Source: Lyophyllum atratum
Taxonomy: Eukaryota > Basidiomycota > Agaricomycetes > Agaricales > Lyophyllaceae
Length of the DNA stretch: 64,000 bases
Direction: 5' to 3'
Assembly: GCA_014905825.1 (NCBI GenBank)
Contig: JACGCN010000035.1
Span: 1-64,000 of the forward strand
The translations under genes were made by a program, and so were the position numbers. Position 1 is the stretch's first letter; each line of letters begins with the position of its first letter. Below are positions 23,603 through 35,700 of the stretch, piece by piece. The notes beneath the pieces were generated by a model, which made no database searches, had not been told where the DNA came from, and was given only the letters and a program-made list of their open reading frames with translations.

Positions 23603-26600
23603 ATGGGAGACCGTTCAAGACGCGATAAGAGCAAGTTGGACAAGCTTGCGGAGTACAAGAGAGCTCGGGAAGGAGGAAAGCGATCTTTCAAGGTAGTAAC
23701 TTAAACGACGCGTCTGAGGATTGAGCTAATGCAGTCCACAGGAAGAAGATGTTCAGATTTACGATGAAGTAACTGAAGATCAGTACAAAACTATTGTGAG
23801 AGGGAGGCTTCAGAAAGACGATTTTGTCGTCGATGATGGTGTGGAAGGCTACATGGACAATGGGATGGATGATTGGGCAGGTGGACGCGATGAAGATGAT
23901 GAATCGGAGGAAGAGATCATGAAGAAGAGCAAAGGTGCGTAGGAGGTACTCCTCTGCCCGTCTTGTCATGTTGAACGCGAATTCTAGTCAAGAACAAGGG
24001 CAAAGCCGACGCGAACAAGGGCAGACCCAGGCCAAGGCCAGCTTCTCCGGCTGCCGCTCCATCCATCAGCGCGTATCGACCGAAAGTCTCTGCTGCTGAG
24101 GAAGATGACTTCATGAACTCGCTCTTGGGTAACATGGATACGGTCTCGACTTCGGCTTCTGCGATCACGAGCAAGGTGTCGCGCAAACGCAAGCCATCCC
24201 CCGATTATGACTACTCCGGTCCATCCTCCCCAATTCGCCCGGATCCACGCGCGATTCAGAGGAGACCATCTTTCGGTGACGCATCCTCCGACGGACTATT
24301 GGACGACGGGATTCCAGAACCTCCTAGTGACGACCTGTACATGAGCCCGAAGAAAAAGCCAAGAGTGACTGGCAGCGGGGGTACAACCCCTGCACTCAGT
24401 CGATTTGCTCAACTGGAAGTCAACAGCGATTATGACCCTTCATCCGACATGTCCTTCGATGATTTGGACATGGACGCTTTTATGGACGTGGACGATGATG
24501 ATCTGAAGACGAAGCCCTCAGTAAAGGTCGAGCCCAGAGATATTAAGTTGAACAAAACATCGAAATCGAGCGTGTTGGCTGATTTGGACGCTAAACCGTC
24601 TTGGTTGTCGGTCTACGACGCGTTAACTGTCGCCGAGCCTGATACCCTTGGACCGCTTAAGTCATCCACCACTTCGTCATCAAGTACCAGTAACATCTCA
24701 GCTCTCGAGCCCGACGGCTCCTTACGTTTCTTCTGGCTCGATTACTTGGAGCTCGACGGAAGGCTTTATTTCGTCGGCAAGCTAAAGGACAAAACCTCCG
24801 GCGCTTGGGTGTCATGCTGCGTCACGGTTGAAGGCATCGAGCGAAACCTCTTCGTATTACCCCGGGAGAGGCGCGTCGAGGCAGATGAGGGAGGGCAGAT
24901 GCACGACACGGATGTGGTGCCGACAACCCAAGATGTCCACGGTGATTTCGAGATGATACGGAAGCAGGTCGGAGTCAAATCGTGGAAGGGTAGATTCGTA
25001 GAGAGGAAGTACGCTTTTGGCGAGAAAGACGTGCCGCGTGGGGAGAGTCAGTGGCTCAAAGTCGTTTATGGCTTTAACGGTTAGTGAATACTGTTTTATT
25101 TCACGTTACGGTTATCTCAAGTGATTTATAGACCCTCAAATCCCCGTAAACGCTTGCAGCCCGAACATCGCGCAGATCTTCGGGACAAACACCAGTGCCT
25201 TTGAGCTCCTCGTCTTGAAGCGCAAGATCATGGGACCCTGCTGGTTGGAAATCAAGAACCCTCAGATAGACAACAAGGGAGTGAGTTGCTCAGTGAACAG
25301 TTGATCTTGTACCTCTCTTAACGCTGCTCAGGTGTCGTGGTGCAAACTCGAGGCAACTGTCTCCAATCCGAAGGACATCAACCCCTTCTCAGAAACTGAT
25401 GCCAATGCACCGAGGGACATGCCTCCCTTGACTGTCGTCAGCTTGAGTGTCCGCACGATTGTCAACCACCAAGAGAACAAACGGGAGGTTGTCTGCACGA
25501 CGGCTCGCATCTGGCATAACAGTCTGTTTGGTCTCTTCTTATCCTTGCCTGCCTCTGACCTTCCCAATAAATTCAGTGGCCATTGACGACCCAACGCCCC
25601 CAGAGAAACTGCCATGTACCGTCCATACATTCGTCCGGCCGCTCGATCGCTTCCCGCCCAACTTCGAAGCGCAAGCGAAGGCCAACGGGAAAGGCTTCAT
25701 CTCACCTATGAAGAACGAGCGCATGCTCCTCAGCAGCCTACTTGGTACATTCCGCTTGTCAGCTCTCCCCTTTCACCCATTCTAACCTTAATTCAGTTAC
25801 CATACACAAGGCAGACCCTGATGTCATCGTCGGGCATGATTTCTTAGGTGTTTCTCTCGACGTCCTTCTACACCGGATGCGAGACCTCAAGGTGGAACAT
25901 TGGTCGCGGCTTGGGCGCTTTCGCCGCTCGAAGTGGCCCAATATCGGCAAGCAGGGCTCTAATCTCAAGTTCCTGAACGGACGTATGTTGTGCGATCTGG
26001 CCAGCGATGGCGCGAGGGTACGGCTACCCCGACCCTTTGAGTTCGTTCTCTGACTAAACTCGCCATTTAGAGTATGATCTCCTCGACGACGTGGTCGATG
26101 ACCGAGATGTGCAAGACACACCTAAGGAGCGAAAGGCAGGATATTGATCCGGACGACACCGCAAGCTACCTCGACGGAAGCCTGAGCACTCCTGACCGCC
26201 TGCTTACGTTTGTGCGGCACTGTGAGCTCGATGCTCATTATCAGATGGCCATTGCGTCCAAGGTACAGATCTTGCCCTTGACGAGGCAGTTAACGAACCT
26301 CGCTGGCAATTCCTGGTGCGCTCACCCTCCATTCCTCTCGTTTCTGAACATTGGCTGAACCTATTATAGGAATAAGACTCTGAATGGCGGACGAGCCGAA
26401 CGAAACGAGTACATTTTGCTGCATGAGTTCCATCGGCTCAAGTACATCTGTCCCGACAAGTCGTGGGGTAAGAAGGCCGCGGCTGCGGTGAAACAGGAGT
26501 CCCAGGACGACGACCCCGATGCCCCGAAGGCGACAAAAGGAAAGCGCGACAAGTACAAGGGAGGCCTGGTGTTCGAGCCGAAGAGGGGGCTGTGGGATCG

Positions 26601-28917
26601 CTTCATCTTGGTCATGGACTTCAACTCGCTGTACCCGAGTATCATTCAGGAGTACAACATTGACTTCACGACTGTGGATAGGCTTGATGATGATGAGGTA
26701 TGTTTGGGACGTTTCTGGACCATTGATTCGCTGACAGATCGTTTGGGATTGTAGACAGGAGAGGACAAGATTCCCGAACCTCCGTCGTCGGATGTGCCGC
26801 AAGGCGTTCTGCCCCGGCTTATTGCAACGCTGGTCAATCGGCGTCGACAGGTCAAGTCTTTGATGAAGGATAAGACCGCTACGCAGGCACAACTTCTCCA
26901 GGTGCGGCTCCACCATACTTCAATGATGTTTACTAATTTCATACCTCCTACAGTACGATATCAAGCAACAGGCCTTGAAGCTCACGGCGAACAGTATGTA
27001 TGGCTGTCTCGGCTTCGAGTATTCTCGGTTCTTTGCGCGACCACTGGCGGCTCTCACAACGTACAAGGGTCGTGAAATTCTGACGCACACTAGGGAGCTA
27101 GCTGAGAGTTTGGAACTCGACGTGCGTGTCCCTTATTCATCATCACCGTACAGAAACCGGTCTTACTTACGGTCTTGGTTTTTGCAGGTTGTGTATGGAG
27201 ACACCGATTCCGTCTTCGTGAACTCCAACGTAACTGAGCTCTCAGAGGCCCTCCGGATATCGGCCGAGTTCAAGAAAGCCGTGAACGATCGTTACAAGCT
27301 CCTTGAAATCGATCTTGACAGCGTCTTCCAGCGCCTCCTGTTGTTGCAGAAAAAGAAGTACGCGGCTATCAAAGTGGAAGATGGGTCAAGGACGTCGACG
27401 GAAGTCAAGGGCCTTGATATGAAACGCCGCGAGTACTGCGCGCTGTCAAAAAACGTCTCTCAGTAAGTTGCTTCTTTTGGCATGGTGTACCCCACTCATT
27501 GATGCCTTAGATATGTATTGGATCAGATCCTATCCGGAGAAGCTACGGAGAACGTTGTCGAAAACATCCACGAATATCTACGGGTCATCAGCGAGAACGT
27601 CCGTGGAGGGAAAACTAAGGTCGAGGACTTTATTATCTTCAAGGTTCGTCTCTTTCCCCGATACCATCAGGATCGATGCTGAGAGGAGGAATAGCGGCTA
27701 GGAAAAGCACCAGAGGACTACCCGGATGCGAAGAGCCAACCTCATGTGCAAGTCGCACTACGCATGAAGGCGAAAGGTGGCACTTCTCGTGCGGGAGACG
27801 TCATATCCTACGTCTTCTGTTTAGCTGAAGGCGAGGAGCCTGCAAAGAGTGCTCAGGCTGATCGAGCGAAGCATCCTGATGAGGTTCGAAGGGCGGGGTC
27901 TGACCTCAAAATTGGTTTGTCTACGACCACCATTCTATTGCATATGTTACTGTGCTTATCATGCCCCTAGACTTCGAGTATTACCTGGCTCACCAGGTTC
28001 TTCCACCAATCGAGCGGTTGTGTGAACCTATTGAAGGCACTGATCGAGCTCGCTTGGCAGAGTGCCTTGGTACGTTTTCTTCTGTCCAAACCCCTTCGTG
28101 CTAACATTTTCCAGGGCTGGATGCTACGAAGTACCGTACTTCCGTTAGTGGGCCCGACGAACGGGCGTTTTCCTCGCTTGATTCACAAATGTCGGACGCG
28201 GAGCGTTTCAAAAACTGTGAACAGTTCATTGTCCGTTGTCGACAATGCAAAGGAGAACTGCCATTCGCACCCCTCCATGATCGAGAGGTATGTTGTATTT
28301 TCCCTTTGCACACGAACATGCTTTAACTCAGGGCGTCTAGACATCTATAATACATTCAACAGGTCCATCATGTCCCGCTTGTCAGAAGCCTATCAGTGTT
28401 GGAAGCCTTACGATGCAACTGGAGGCACAGATACGAGCGTTCATCGCCACCTATTATGAGGGATGGACCATGTGTGACGACCCTACTTGTGGAAACCGCA
28501 CACGTATGATGGCTATGTACGGCAGCAGGTGTCTGCGGCCGGATTGCAAAGGGACTGTCAACTATGAAGTACGCTTTCTCCCAGCGTGTGTGATGACGTT
28601 TACTGACTTCAATTATTCGTAGTACTCCGATCTGGAGCTCTATAACCAGCTGAGATACTTGTCTTCCCTCTTCGATGGCGAACGGATCTTGAAAGCCTCC
28701 AAGGGTCGATCTGCGGCCGAAGAAGGTTCGCGATTGTAAATTCCCCTTTCCTTTACAAGGAAGCTAATCACCACGTTCTCAAGAAGTCCTCAAGGCGCTC
28801 GTCCAGCTCAACGCCAACTGTCTACAGGCGTTGGGCGATTGCGTCGACAAATACCTCGAACAATGTGGTCGCCGATGGGTTGACCTGAGTGGAATTTTCT
28901 CATCAATCAAGATCTAG
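23603..28917 (+). CDS. POL1: DNA polymerase alpha catalytic subunit
   Basis: Family B polymerase of the primase complex, which extends RNA primers at origins and Okazaki fragments. The start at 23603 gives the conserved basic N-terminus ([20 protein letters not shown]), then an acidic disordered stretch. Domains in order: the N-terminal beta domain ([16 protein letters not shown] [18 protein letters not shown]), the inactive exonuclease fold ([20 protein letters not shown]), motif A ([17 protein letters not shown], catalytic Asp), motif B ([14 protein letters not shown]), motif C ([10 protein letters not shown], catalytic Asp pair) and [12 protein letters not shown]. Two C-terminal Cys clusters follow (RCRQCKGE...[13 protein letters not shown]...CLRPDCKG), binding Zn and the B subunit. 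It ends SSIKI with the stop at 28915-28917. About 15 short introns, all in phase where I checked. Confidence 0.96.
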
Positions 28918-29152
28918 CTTTGCTGTGCTCACTTCGCTTTTGCGCTTTCTGTGATACTTGTATTTGTTTTTAGGATATCACCATTATATCATTAGACTGT
29001 ATCAGCACATATTCCATATGTATCCTTGCCATCAAACAGATAAAACCTGCATCGGTGTTTCTCCATGGCAGCGATGTGGCCACCGCGCATCTATCACGTC
29101 TACATACCGCCCCCGAATACGAGAAGCTCGTCGTACATAGGTTGACATCTCT

Positions 29153-30700
29153 TCAACGGTATGGTAGATGGAATGCCCCACACTCCTCGACATGGATTTC
29201 ATCTACAAGGGCCTTCAGCCTGTCAATGATCTCCCGGGGGATGCGCAACCGCTTCAGTTCAATCACCGTCAACGGCACCGATGCCCTTCGGCGTAAATCT
29301 GCGAGGGCAACTATGCTCTCCGATCCCGCTTCATCGATGAGCCATACCGACTTGAGGTCCCTCCCTCCGAAGGATACTTTTCGCAGATGCGGGCAAATGA
29401 GCCGATCATGCTCTGCAGGACGGGAAGACGGCCGTGAAACCTTCGATAAAGCCTGGGTCAGCACGTGCAGGCTATCGGACTCTGCCACTCGGAGTGTTTC
29501 GAGATTGACGAGCTCGAGGAGGAAGTTCGCGAGATAATATGCTGCGGGAAGCGTGAGGACGGTTCTGTCCAACTCGAGCGTCGTGAATCGCGAGCAATGT
29601 AGGGACGACTGATAGTTTTGGTGAAGGAAATGGGAGGCGCTTGCCCATGCGGAAAGGAAGATGCCGGAGTCTGTATGCTCATCGGACCATGGCGGAGCCG
29701 ATGATCGGAGCATTCGGATGGAGGTTTGTTGCAGGCGGAAGCCCGTTACTTCAGGATCGTAGGTCGGGTTCTGGGTGACGGGGTGAAGCCATGTTAGCCC
29801 GTCCGTTGTGATGGATGTGATCTGAACACGACAGGTGGGTGAGAGAACTATCAGGGAGAGTATCGCATGGATGATACGGCCTGAAGATACGATAATAAAG
29901 TCATTTAGATGGGGAAGGGAGACGGGAGGGGGGCGTGGATCGTTGCGTCCGGAGGGTTGGATGTGCTGCAAGGATAGATACCGCAGTTGCGGAGAAGACT
30001 GAAGGATAGTGTGAAGCTGCGATAACGACGGTGACAGTCGTCTTATTCCTATCAAGGATAAGCTTTCCAGGTTCCCAATGCAACTATTCCAGGGAATAGT
30101 AACGCCGTGGAGTTCGAGTTTCCGAAGATGAGTAAGGGGCGGTACCTGTATGTGGATAAGCTTGGCCCTGAGGCCGCGAATATTCTTCAAAGAAAAAGTT
30201 GTAAGACTTGGGATATCTGAGGCGAGGCCGCTGACAAGAGGGATTATCTCCTCGTAATCCCGGAACCAGATATCAAGGGACGCAATCCGTCCTGCGTGAG
30301 GCTTGAAGTCCTCAGCACAGAGTCTGTACTCCGGGGCGTCATATTGCGAGGTAATATGGATGGGAGCCGCCCCAGAGCGAGCTAAGAACTCCTTTGCGAG
30401 ATAAGGATTGCTACCAACGTCGATGGTTTGCCATAGCCGGCTATAGTTGAGTGAAATTGCTCGCCATCGATGGCAGACTTGTGAAAAGGCATGTCGGTTT
30501 CGCCGGTCGATGCTTAGGAAAGGCGAGAATACTACCAACGCAAAGATTTCTTCGAGGATCTCGGGTGGGAACGCTGATACCAACAACGATGGGTCCTCCA
30601 GGATCCTCTCGACTTCCGACGTTGGCTCTACGCTAGGCCCTTGCCTGGAAGAGATATCGTCGGTGGTAGGAGTTACTATTCCTTCACTTATGAAATACAA
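29153..30700 (-). CDS. F-box protein, single exon
   Basis: A frame of 515 codons without introns, unusual for this window. Residues ~40-85 are a classical F-box (LVSAFPPEILEEIFALVVF, then FSQVCHRWRAISLNYSRLWQ), the pattern of Agaricomycete F-box proteins that start with [LF]P.E.L..IF and a C..W....... LW tail. The remainder is a long Leu-rich region with irregular LRR-like turns (LRKLELHGV, LRYLSLQHI, LETLRVAES). It presumably recruits a target to an SCF ubiquitin ligase; the target is unknown. The in-frame Met 1 at 30700 is chosen because no earlier start is open. A frame on the opposite strand (29055-29537) is a shadow. Confidence 0.82.
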   Translation of the reverse strand: MYFISEGIVTPTTDDISSRQGPSVEPTSEVERILEDPSLLVSAFPPEILEEIFALVVFSPFLSIDRRNRHAFSQVCHRWRAISLNYSRLWQTIDVGSNPYLAKEFLARSGAAPIHITSQYDAPEYRLCAEDFKPHAGRIASLDIWFRDYEEIIPLVSGLASDIPSLTTFSLKNIRGLRAKLIHIQVPPLTHLRKLELHGVTIPWNSCIGNLESLSLIGIRRLSPSLSQLHTILQSSPQLRYLSLQHIQPSGRNDPRPPPVSLPHLNDFIIVSSGRIIHAILSLIVLSPTCRVQITSITTDGLTWLHPVTQNPTYDPEVTGFRLQQTSIRMLRSSAPPWSDEHTDSGIFLSAWASASHFLHQNYQSSLHCSRFTTLELDRTVLTLPAAYYLANFLLELVNLETLRVAESDSLHVLTQALSKVSRPSSRPAEHDRLICPHLRKVSFGGRDLKSVWLIDEAGSESIVALADLRRRASVPLTVIELKRLRIPREIIDRLKALVDEIHVEECGAFHLPYR

Positions 30701-31326
30701 TGTTTAGTAGAAAGTTTTGAAGACGTTGTTCGACTGACCAGCGAACACAACATATAATACTCACTCACTGAATGCTAAAAGTTTGTGGTTTCCGGTGTCC
30801 CTACGTAGCAAGCTTCCGAAACGCATGCTAGACTTATTATCTTAAACTTCCCTAGTGACTTTCTCCTCACTATAAGAGTGGTATTAGAAGCGATCCAAGT
30901 CCGCGAGATGGTGGAGGATGGTGGTAGTCAGGGAGGTACGTAGGGCAGTGCCAACTGTTGTGGGTGGCCAAATCAGGCTGAGGTGCACTGACACGTGCAA
31001 CTTGGAAAGTGACGTCATTCATCTGGTCCGGCAAACTAGAACGCGCGTCTGGAGGCGACCAGACGCCGAATGGAACAAGTGGAAGAGATGTTAGCACTAA
31101 GGACGCGTGGCAGAACTCAAATTTTGCTTTCAGGGGTATTCGAAAGTACATGCATTGTCTCCCGACATTGCGAGTTTAGCGATGGCGGTGCACACTGCCC
31201 AGGCCAGACGAACCTTCAAGCATGTCGAAGACGCTTGTTTTCGAATTAAATTCCGCTGAACCAAGGATATGTTAGTTAGTGGAGGAGGGTTTTGATGAAG
31301 ATATATGCGCACCTACATTAAGTCGC
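30701..31326. other. Upstream region of the F-box gene, with CRE and E-box
   Basis: About 625 bases between the F-box start and the IF1 stop. It holds a perfect E-box CACGTG (30992-30997) and a perfect CRE, TGACGTCA (31010-31017), 12 bases apart. These are possible bHLH and bZIP sites for the F-box gene. A 93-codon minus-strand frame (31151-30870) has no motif and is rejected. Confidence 0.4.
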
Positions 31327-31810
31327 TTATTCCGACTTCTTGTGGTTCTTCTCAAGCTCTCGCTGCTTCGACTCCAGAGCGTCCTACGGGGCGGTTAACA
31401 AATGCGAAAGAGGACAATATGTGATGACTTACTAGCTCGATCTTCTTCCTCTCGATCTGCGGGAGGACGTTGAGTTCACATGCACCATACACCAGGACGT
31501 AGGATCCCATACCTCTTCCTTCATCTTTGCGAGGAGCTCCATCTCATGACGGTGGATGTATTCATCTATAACACATCAGCACCATGCGTAATCTGGATTG
31601 CTTGGGTGCAAACTACCTTCGTGTGCTTTCTCCTTTGCTCTAAGAGTTGCAAACCGGCCATGAGACGCCGCGCGGGGGAACACATGGAATGACGTACTTG
31701 AAGCTCTTCGACCCATGGGCAACGGAGCCCTCGGTACCGCTAGTCGCATATCTGACAGGCACGAAGGCCAGTCTCGGGACAGCGCGGACAGCAGTAAATC
31801 TAGCGAGCAT
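31327..31810 (-). CDS. INH1: Mitochondrial ATP synthase inhibitor IF1
   Basis: Small protein that binds F1-ATPase and blocks ATP hydrolysis when the membrane potential collapses. The start at 31810 yields a basic, Arg-rich mitochondrial presequence (MLARFTAVRAVPRLAFVPVR) followed by a Gly/Ser linker. Later short exons code the inhibitory segment and the coiled coil: SKEKAHEDEYIHRHEMELLA, KMKEEIERKKIEL, then DALESKQRELEKNHKKSE with the stop at 31327-31329. This matches fungal IF1 length (about 90-100 residues) and its charged helix. At least four introns. It diverges from the ATP synthase subunit h gene across only 110 bases, so both probably share a promoter. Confidence 0.88.
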
Positions 31811-31920
31811 GGTGGTTGATATTCAAGACGTATCCAAGTGGCAGTGTCCGAGGCGAGTTCGCAACTGAACAACGTGTGACGAAGACCTGTCACGTCACAT
31901 CCTCACTTTTCCACTCACCC
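31811..31920. promoter_or_regulatory. Bidirectional promoter of INH1 and ATP14
   Basis: The two ATP synthase genes start 110 bases apart on opposite strands. The gap holds a TCACGTCAC element near 31890 resembling a CRE half site, and a CT-rich stretch before the ATP14 start. Sharing is inferred from the spacing. Confidence 0.6.
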
Positions 31921-32447
31921 ATGTCGGCTTTCCTCAGGCAGGCGTCCAACGTCGTAAGTCTCCACCAAACGCGCATACACGCCCACCTTGTTGACCCGAT
32001 GAATTAGGCTCGTAATGCATCGCGCGTCCGTGCATTCTCCTCGACCACGGTCGCTCGTAAGGGTACGTGGATACCTCGTCCGTCAACGGTCTAATTCCGA
32101 ATCCACCCGCAGACCTCGTCCAGGAGCTCTACCTCCGCGAAATAAAACAATACAAGGCCTCAGCACCCGTGAGTCCGTTGGCCGCTCCAACAATGCTCAG
32201 GAACTGACGTACTTCACAGGCAAAGGACGCGCATGTCGGAGTTGTGAAGGCGTACACTCTTCCCCCCACACCCCAGCCCCCGACAGTACCCACTGACCTC
32301 GCGTCGGAACTCGCCGCGTACGAGGCTGCTGAGCCGACAAAAGCCGACACTGGGCCTGCCGCTGCTGTTGAGGAGCTTGCAAGTGGTGCTGATGAGTATC
32401 TCAGCTTCCTTGAGCAGGATCTTCCCAAGGAGGAGGCGCACCACTAG
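31921..32447 (+). CDS. ATP14: ATP synthase subunit h, mitochondrial
   Basis: Peripheral-stalk subunit of F1Fo-ATP synthase in the inner membrane. Four exons give MSAFLRQASNV / ARNASRVRAFSSTTVARK / DLVQELYLREIKQYKASAP / AKDAHVGVVKAY..., about 123 residues. Residues 1-29 are an Arg/Ser mitochondrial presequence without acids. DLVQELYLREIKQYK is the conserved signature of fungal subunit h. The C-terminal half is acidic and Pro/Ala-rich (LPPTPQPPTVPTDLASELAA, ending DEYLSFLEQDLPKEEAHH), as in the family. The stop is at 32445-32447. The divergent partner is the inhibitor of the same enzyme. Confidence 0.88.
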
Positions 32448-32733
32448 ATACGTTGCTGTAACCCAGACTTGGAATAGATGAAGCCGGGTGGTGCTTTCAG
32501 GATATCAAACAACTTACACTGAAGCGAGTTCGCCTCGAATTATAGAACTCATTTTGGGAAGTGAGCGATATATCATCTATTGCTGGTATTATCTAGCGTA
32601 CGTTTATAAGGATACATTTATAATTAAGCCTAAAGGATGAATAAGGTTATGTGCAGGGAGGTGTGAGTATGAATGAAGCGAGATAAGTAGTGTACGGAAA
32701 CGTGCAGAGCATGGCAGAGCAAATAAACCTCCC

Positions 32734-35700
32734 TCATGAGAAAAAGTACTGGGACCCCTTGATCGCCTCAACGTTGAACTTGCCCTTCTCCGGCAACGGC
32801 GGCAGCAAATCCGTGACATTGACGAACTTGCCCATCAACTGCCGCAGCGCCTTCTCAGCCTCGACCTTGGCCTGCTTCCTCGCAGCATGCGACACCGCAT
32901 CCACATCATCCGTGTCCAAGTCGTCGAATTCCGGCTCGTCGTCCTCCGCGCTCGCATCCACCACTTCCGAAAGCTCAGTAACACGTTGAGCCTCGCTCTC
33001 GTCAACGGTAGGGGTCTCTGTTTCTGAAATGACGAGCAGGTCTTCGAGGGGTCCCAGCGATCTGGCCTGTTCCGGCGTGACGACGATTTTCGAGCCGAGC
33101 GCGTGCAGCCCCTTCACTAGTTTCCCGCCTTTGAGACTGGTGAGGGGAACTTTGTAGCCTTTGTATCGCTCGCGGAACTACGAGAGCAATGTTAATTATG
33201 AAGAACGTTCATGTGGAGAGGAAGTAGACTTACCTCGGCGTCAAGTTTCTTGAGGACATCAGAAGAGTGCAGGGCAATGAAGGTATCACGGATGATTTCA
33301 GACATCTCGTCGATGCTTGAAGCGTGGGTCCAGTAGGAGTCGTGGACGGAGGCAAAGGTTAGGTTTTGCGTCTAAACAAAGAACGACGTCGATCAGGACC
33401 CGAATTTTGAGCGAGGTGAACAGTTCCACGTACCCGACACTCAAGCGCAGTTAACATCATATGGGTGGCATCCAAACTATGGATGAAGTTCGGCGGGAAA
33501 GCAGTTGCTTGCTTCAACGAATTGACTATTCAAAAACCGTCAGCAACAAGCCCCTTAATCCAAACCGACCAAAAAAACCCACCTTCAGCAGGAGAATTCG
33601 GATCAGAAATATACACCGTCTGCAAAGACGTATTAATCTGTTTCCGATTCGCCTTCCTGTACGGCTGCACGATCGGCAGACCCAGAGGCGTCGTCCACAC
33701 AACCGAGGTCATTTGCTCCTTCTTCAGCCGGGTGTCAGAGAGCGTGAACTTCTTGCGCGGGGTCTTGGATGACCGCTTCTGCTCGGCCATGGCCTCGGGT
33801 AGGCGCTCCTGCGGTATGGATTTCGAGATGAGGCGGGCACAGAAGGAGAACCAGTTCTGGATAGCCGTTGCACCGCTGAACAAGTCACCGATACATTGGA
33901 TGGTCTGAGAGGAGAATATGTCAATTTGGGAGAGTCGGGTGTGTTGATGTTACGAACCTTTGAGGCGAGGTACGAAGCAGCTTTCCAGCACTCCTCTTCG
34001 GGAACTACCTTCTTGTCCTTCAACTGCCGCTCAATCTGCTCACGAGCACCAACGAACGTAACGCCGTACACAGTCGTCATGACCTGCAGAGAACGTTAGC
34101 ACAAACAGTTCCATTCAATGCCTCAATGAAACACTCACAGTCTGCTTAACCACCTTACGCGAGATCTTCCCCTGCAGCATGATCGCATACTTCTCCCCCT
34201 TCTTCGCGTCCTCCTCCAGCACCTTCTCCACCATAGTCCCCACATGCGTATACACATCCGACGGACGGTCTCCCGCAGCGAGGTTGACCTGCTGTGCACC
34301 ACGGTCGTCACCACCAAGCGCCGCGTAATGCTGGAGCCCATTACACGTCCCATCTTGATGCACCGGCAACGAAGACATGAACGCATGCGGGTCGCCCGAC
34401 TCCAAAGCCGCGTGCAGCTCCATGCACGTCGCGAGACATTGCCAGGGATCATCAGCATCCAGCCACCAGCGTTTGCCCTACATTCAAACCCTTATTAGTA
34501 TCTCACGCATGAAGAAAAGGCTCGCGCGTACATCCAACGGGTTGGTAGCACTATCATACACCTCCGCCAGCCGCTCCTCGACGAATGAGACACGCTCATC
34601 GAAAGGCGCTTTATCGAAACCGTGCAAATTCGACAGATGGATCTTGAGCCACCGCAGGCCGCGCTCGCCCAAAGGCTTCGCCTCGCCGAATTTAAGGAGT
34701 CCGCGTGATAGATCGTCACCAATGTGGTTCAGATGTGGGGGTATGGGGTACGCTCTGCCACGGAAGTCGAGGTTATGCGGGAGGTACAGCGTGTCTCCGA
34801 GGAACTGTGCGTCGACACAAACACCATGATGAGCTTCATCTCGACCCATAGAAAAGACAGAAGAGATACTCACAGCACGCGAAATCTCAATCTTATAGTT
34901 CACGTTACACCGGTCAGAGTGGTTATTAGCCTTGTTGGCGTTGTGGGCCTTGAGACGCTGGTGGTAGATGCTCTTCGCTTTGATATCGGTGTCGATGTTC
35001 TCAGGAGCTTCAGGTTCGGGCTGATCATAGACCGCAGGAGGAAGCTTGCCCATCCGCTCGCCACTGTTCCAGACCTTGAGGACCACGTCGAAGACTTCCT
35101 TGTTGATCTTCCACGGCGTACTCCCGAGGACATCTAGACCTGCAAACACCAGCTCGACATTCCCGGCTTCAGCTGCATGCTTGAGGTAGCTCAGTTGCTC
35201 AGCAGAGTCCTTGAATCGCATGGCATTGGCTAGGGGTGTTGCTCGTCAGCGGGTGATGGATAAAAGAACGAAAAAGGACATACTCTTGTTGTACAGGTAG
35301 CCGCCATTATCGTGGTTTAACCATGGCTTCGGTTTGACCAGCATTGGCAGATGACGAGGATGAAGTGTCTCATGCAGCCTGTCTCTTGCGAGACGCTCGG
35401 ACACAATAGGGTTCAGCCGTATGACTCCAAGTTTCTGGCCACGCATATACTCGTACGTATGGTAGAAAGCGGGTTGGACCTCAGAGCTAACGGTAATTGT
35501 CAGCTCACGCAATTACTCGATATCATGAACCGTACTCACATCGCCTTCCCCGCCTTATCCACCCCTCTTCTCGTAACCTCCGCCACATCCATCAAACACT
35601 CCACCAAAATCCCACCAATCTTCGACCGCACATGCTGCGTCCACTCCGCCGTCCAGCCCTCCCCGTCCGTCATGACCTTCGCCGCCGCCATCCGCCGCTG

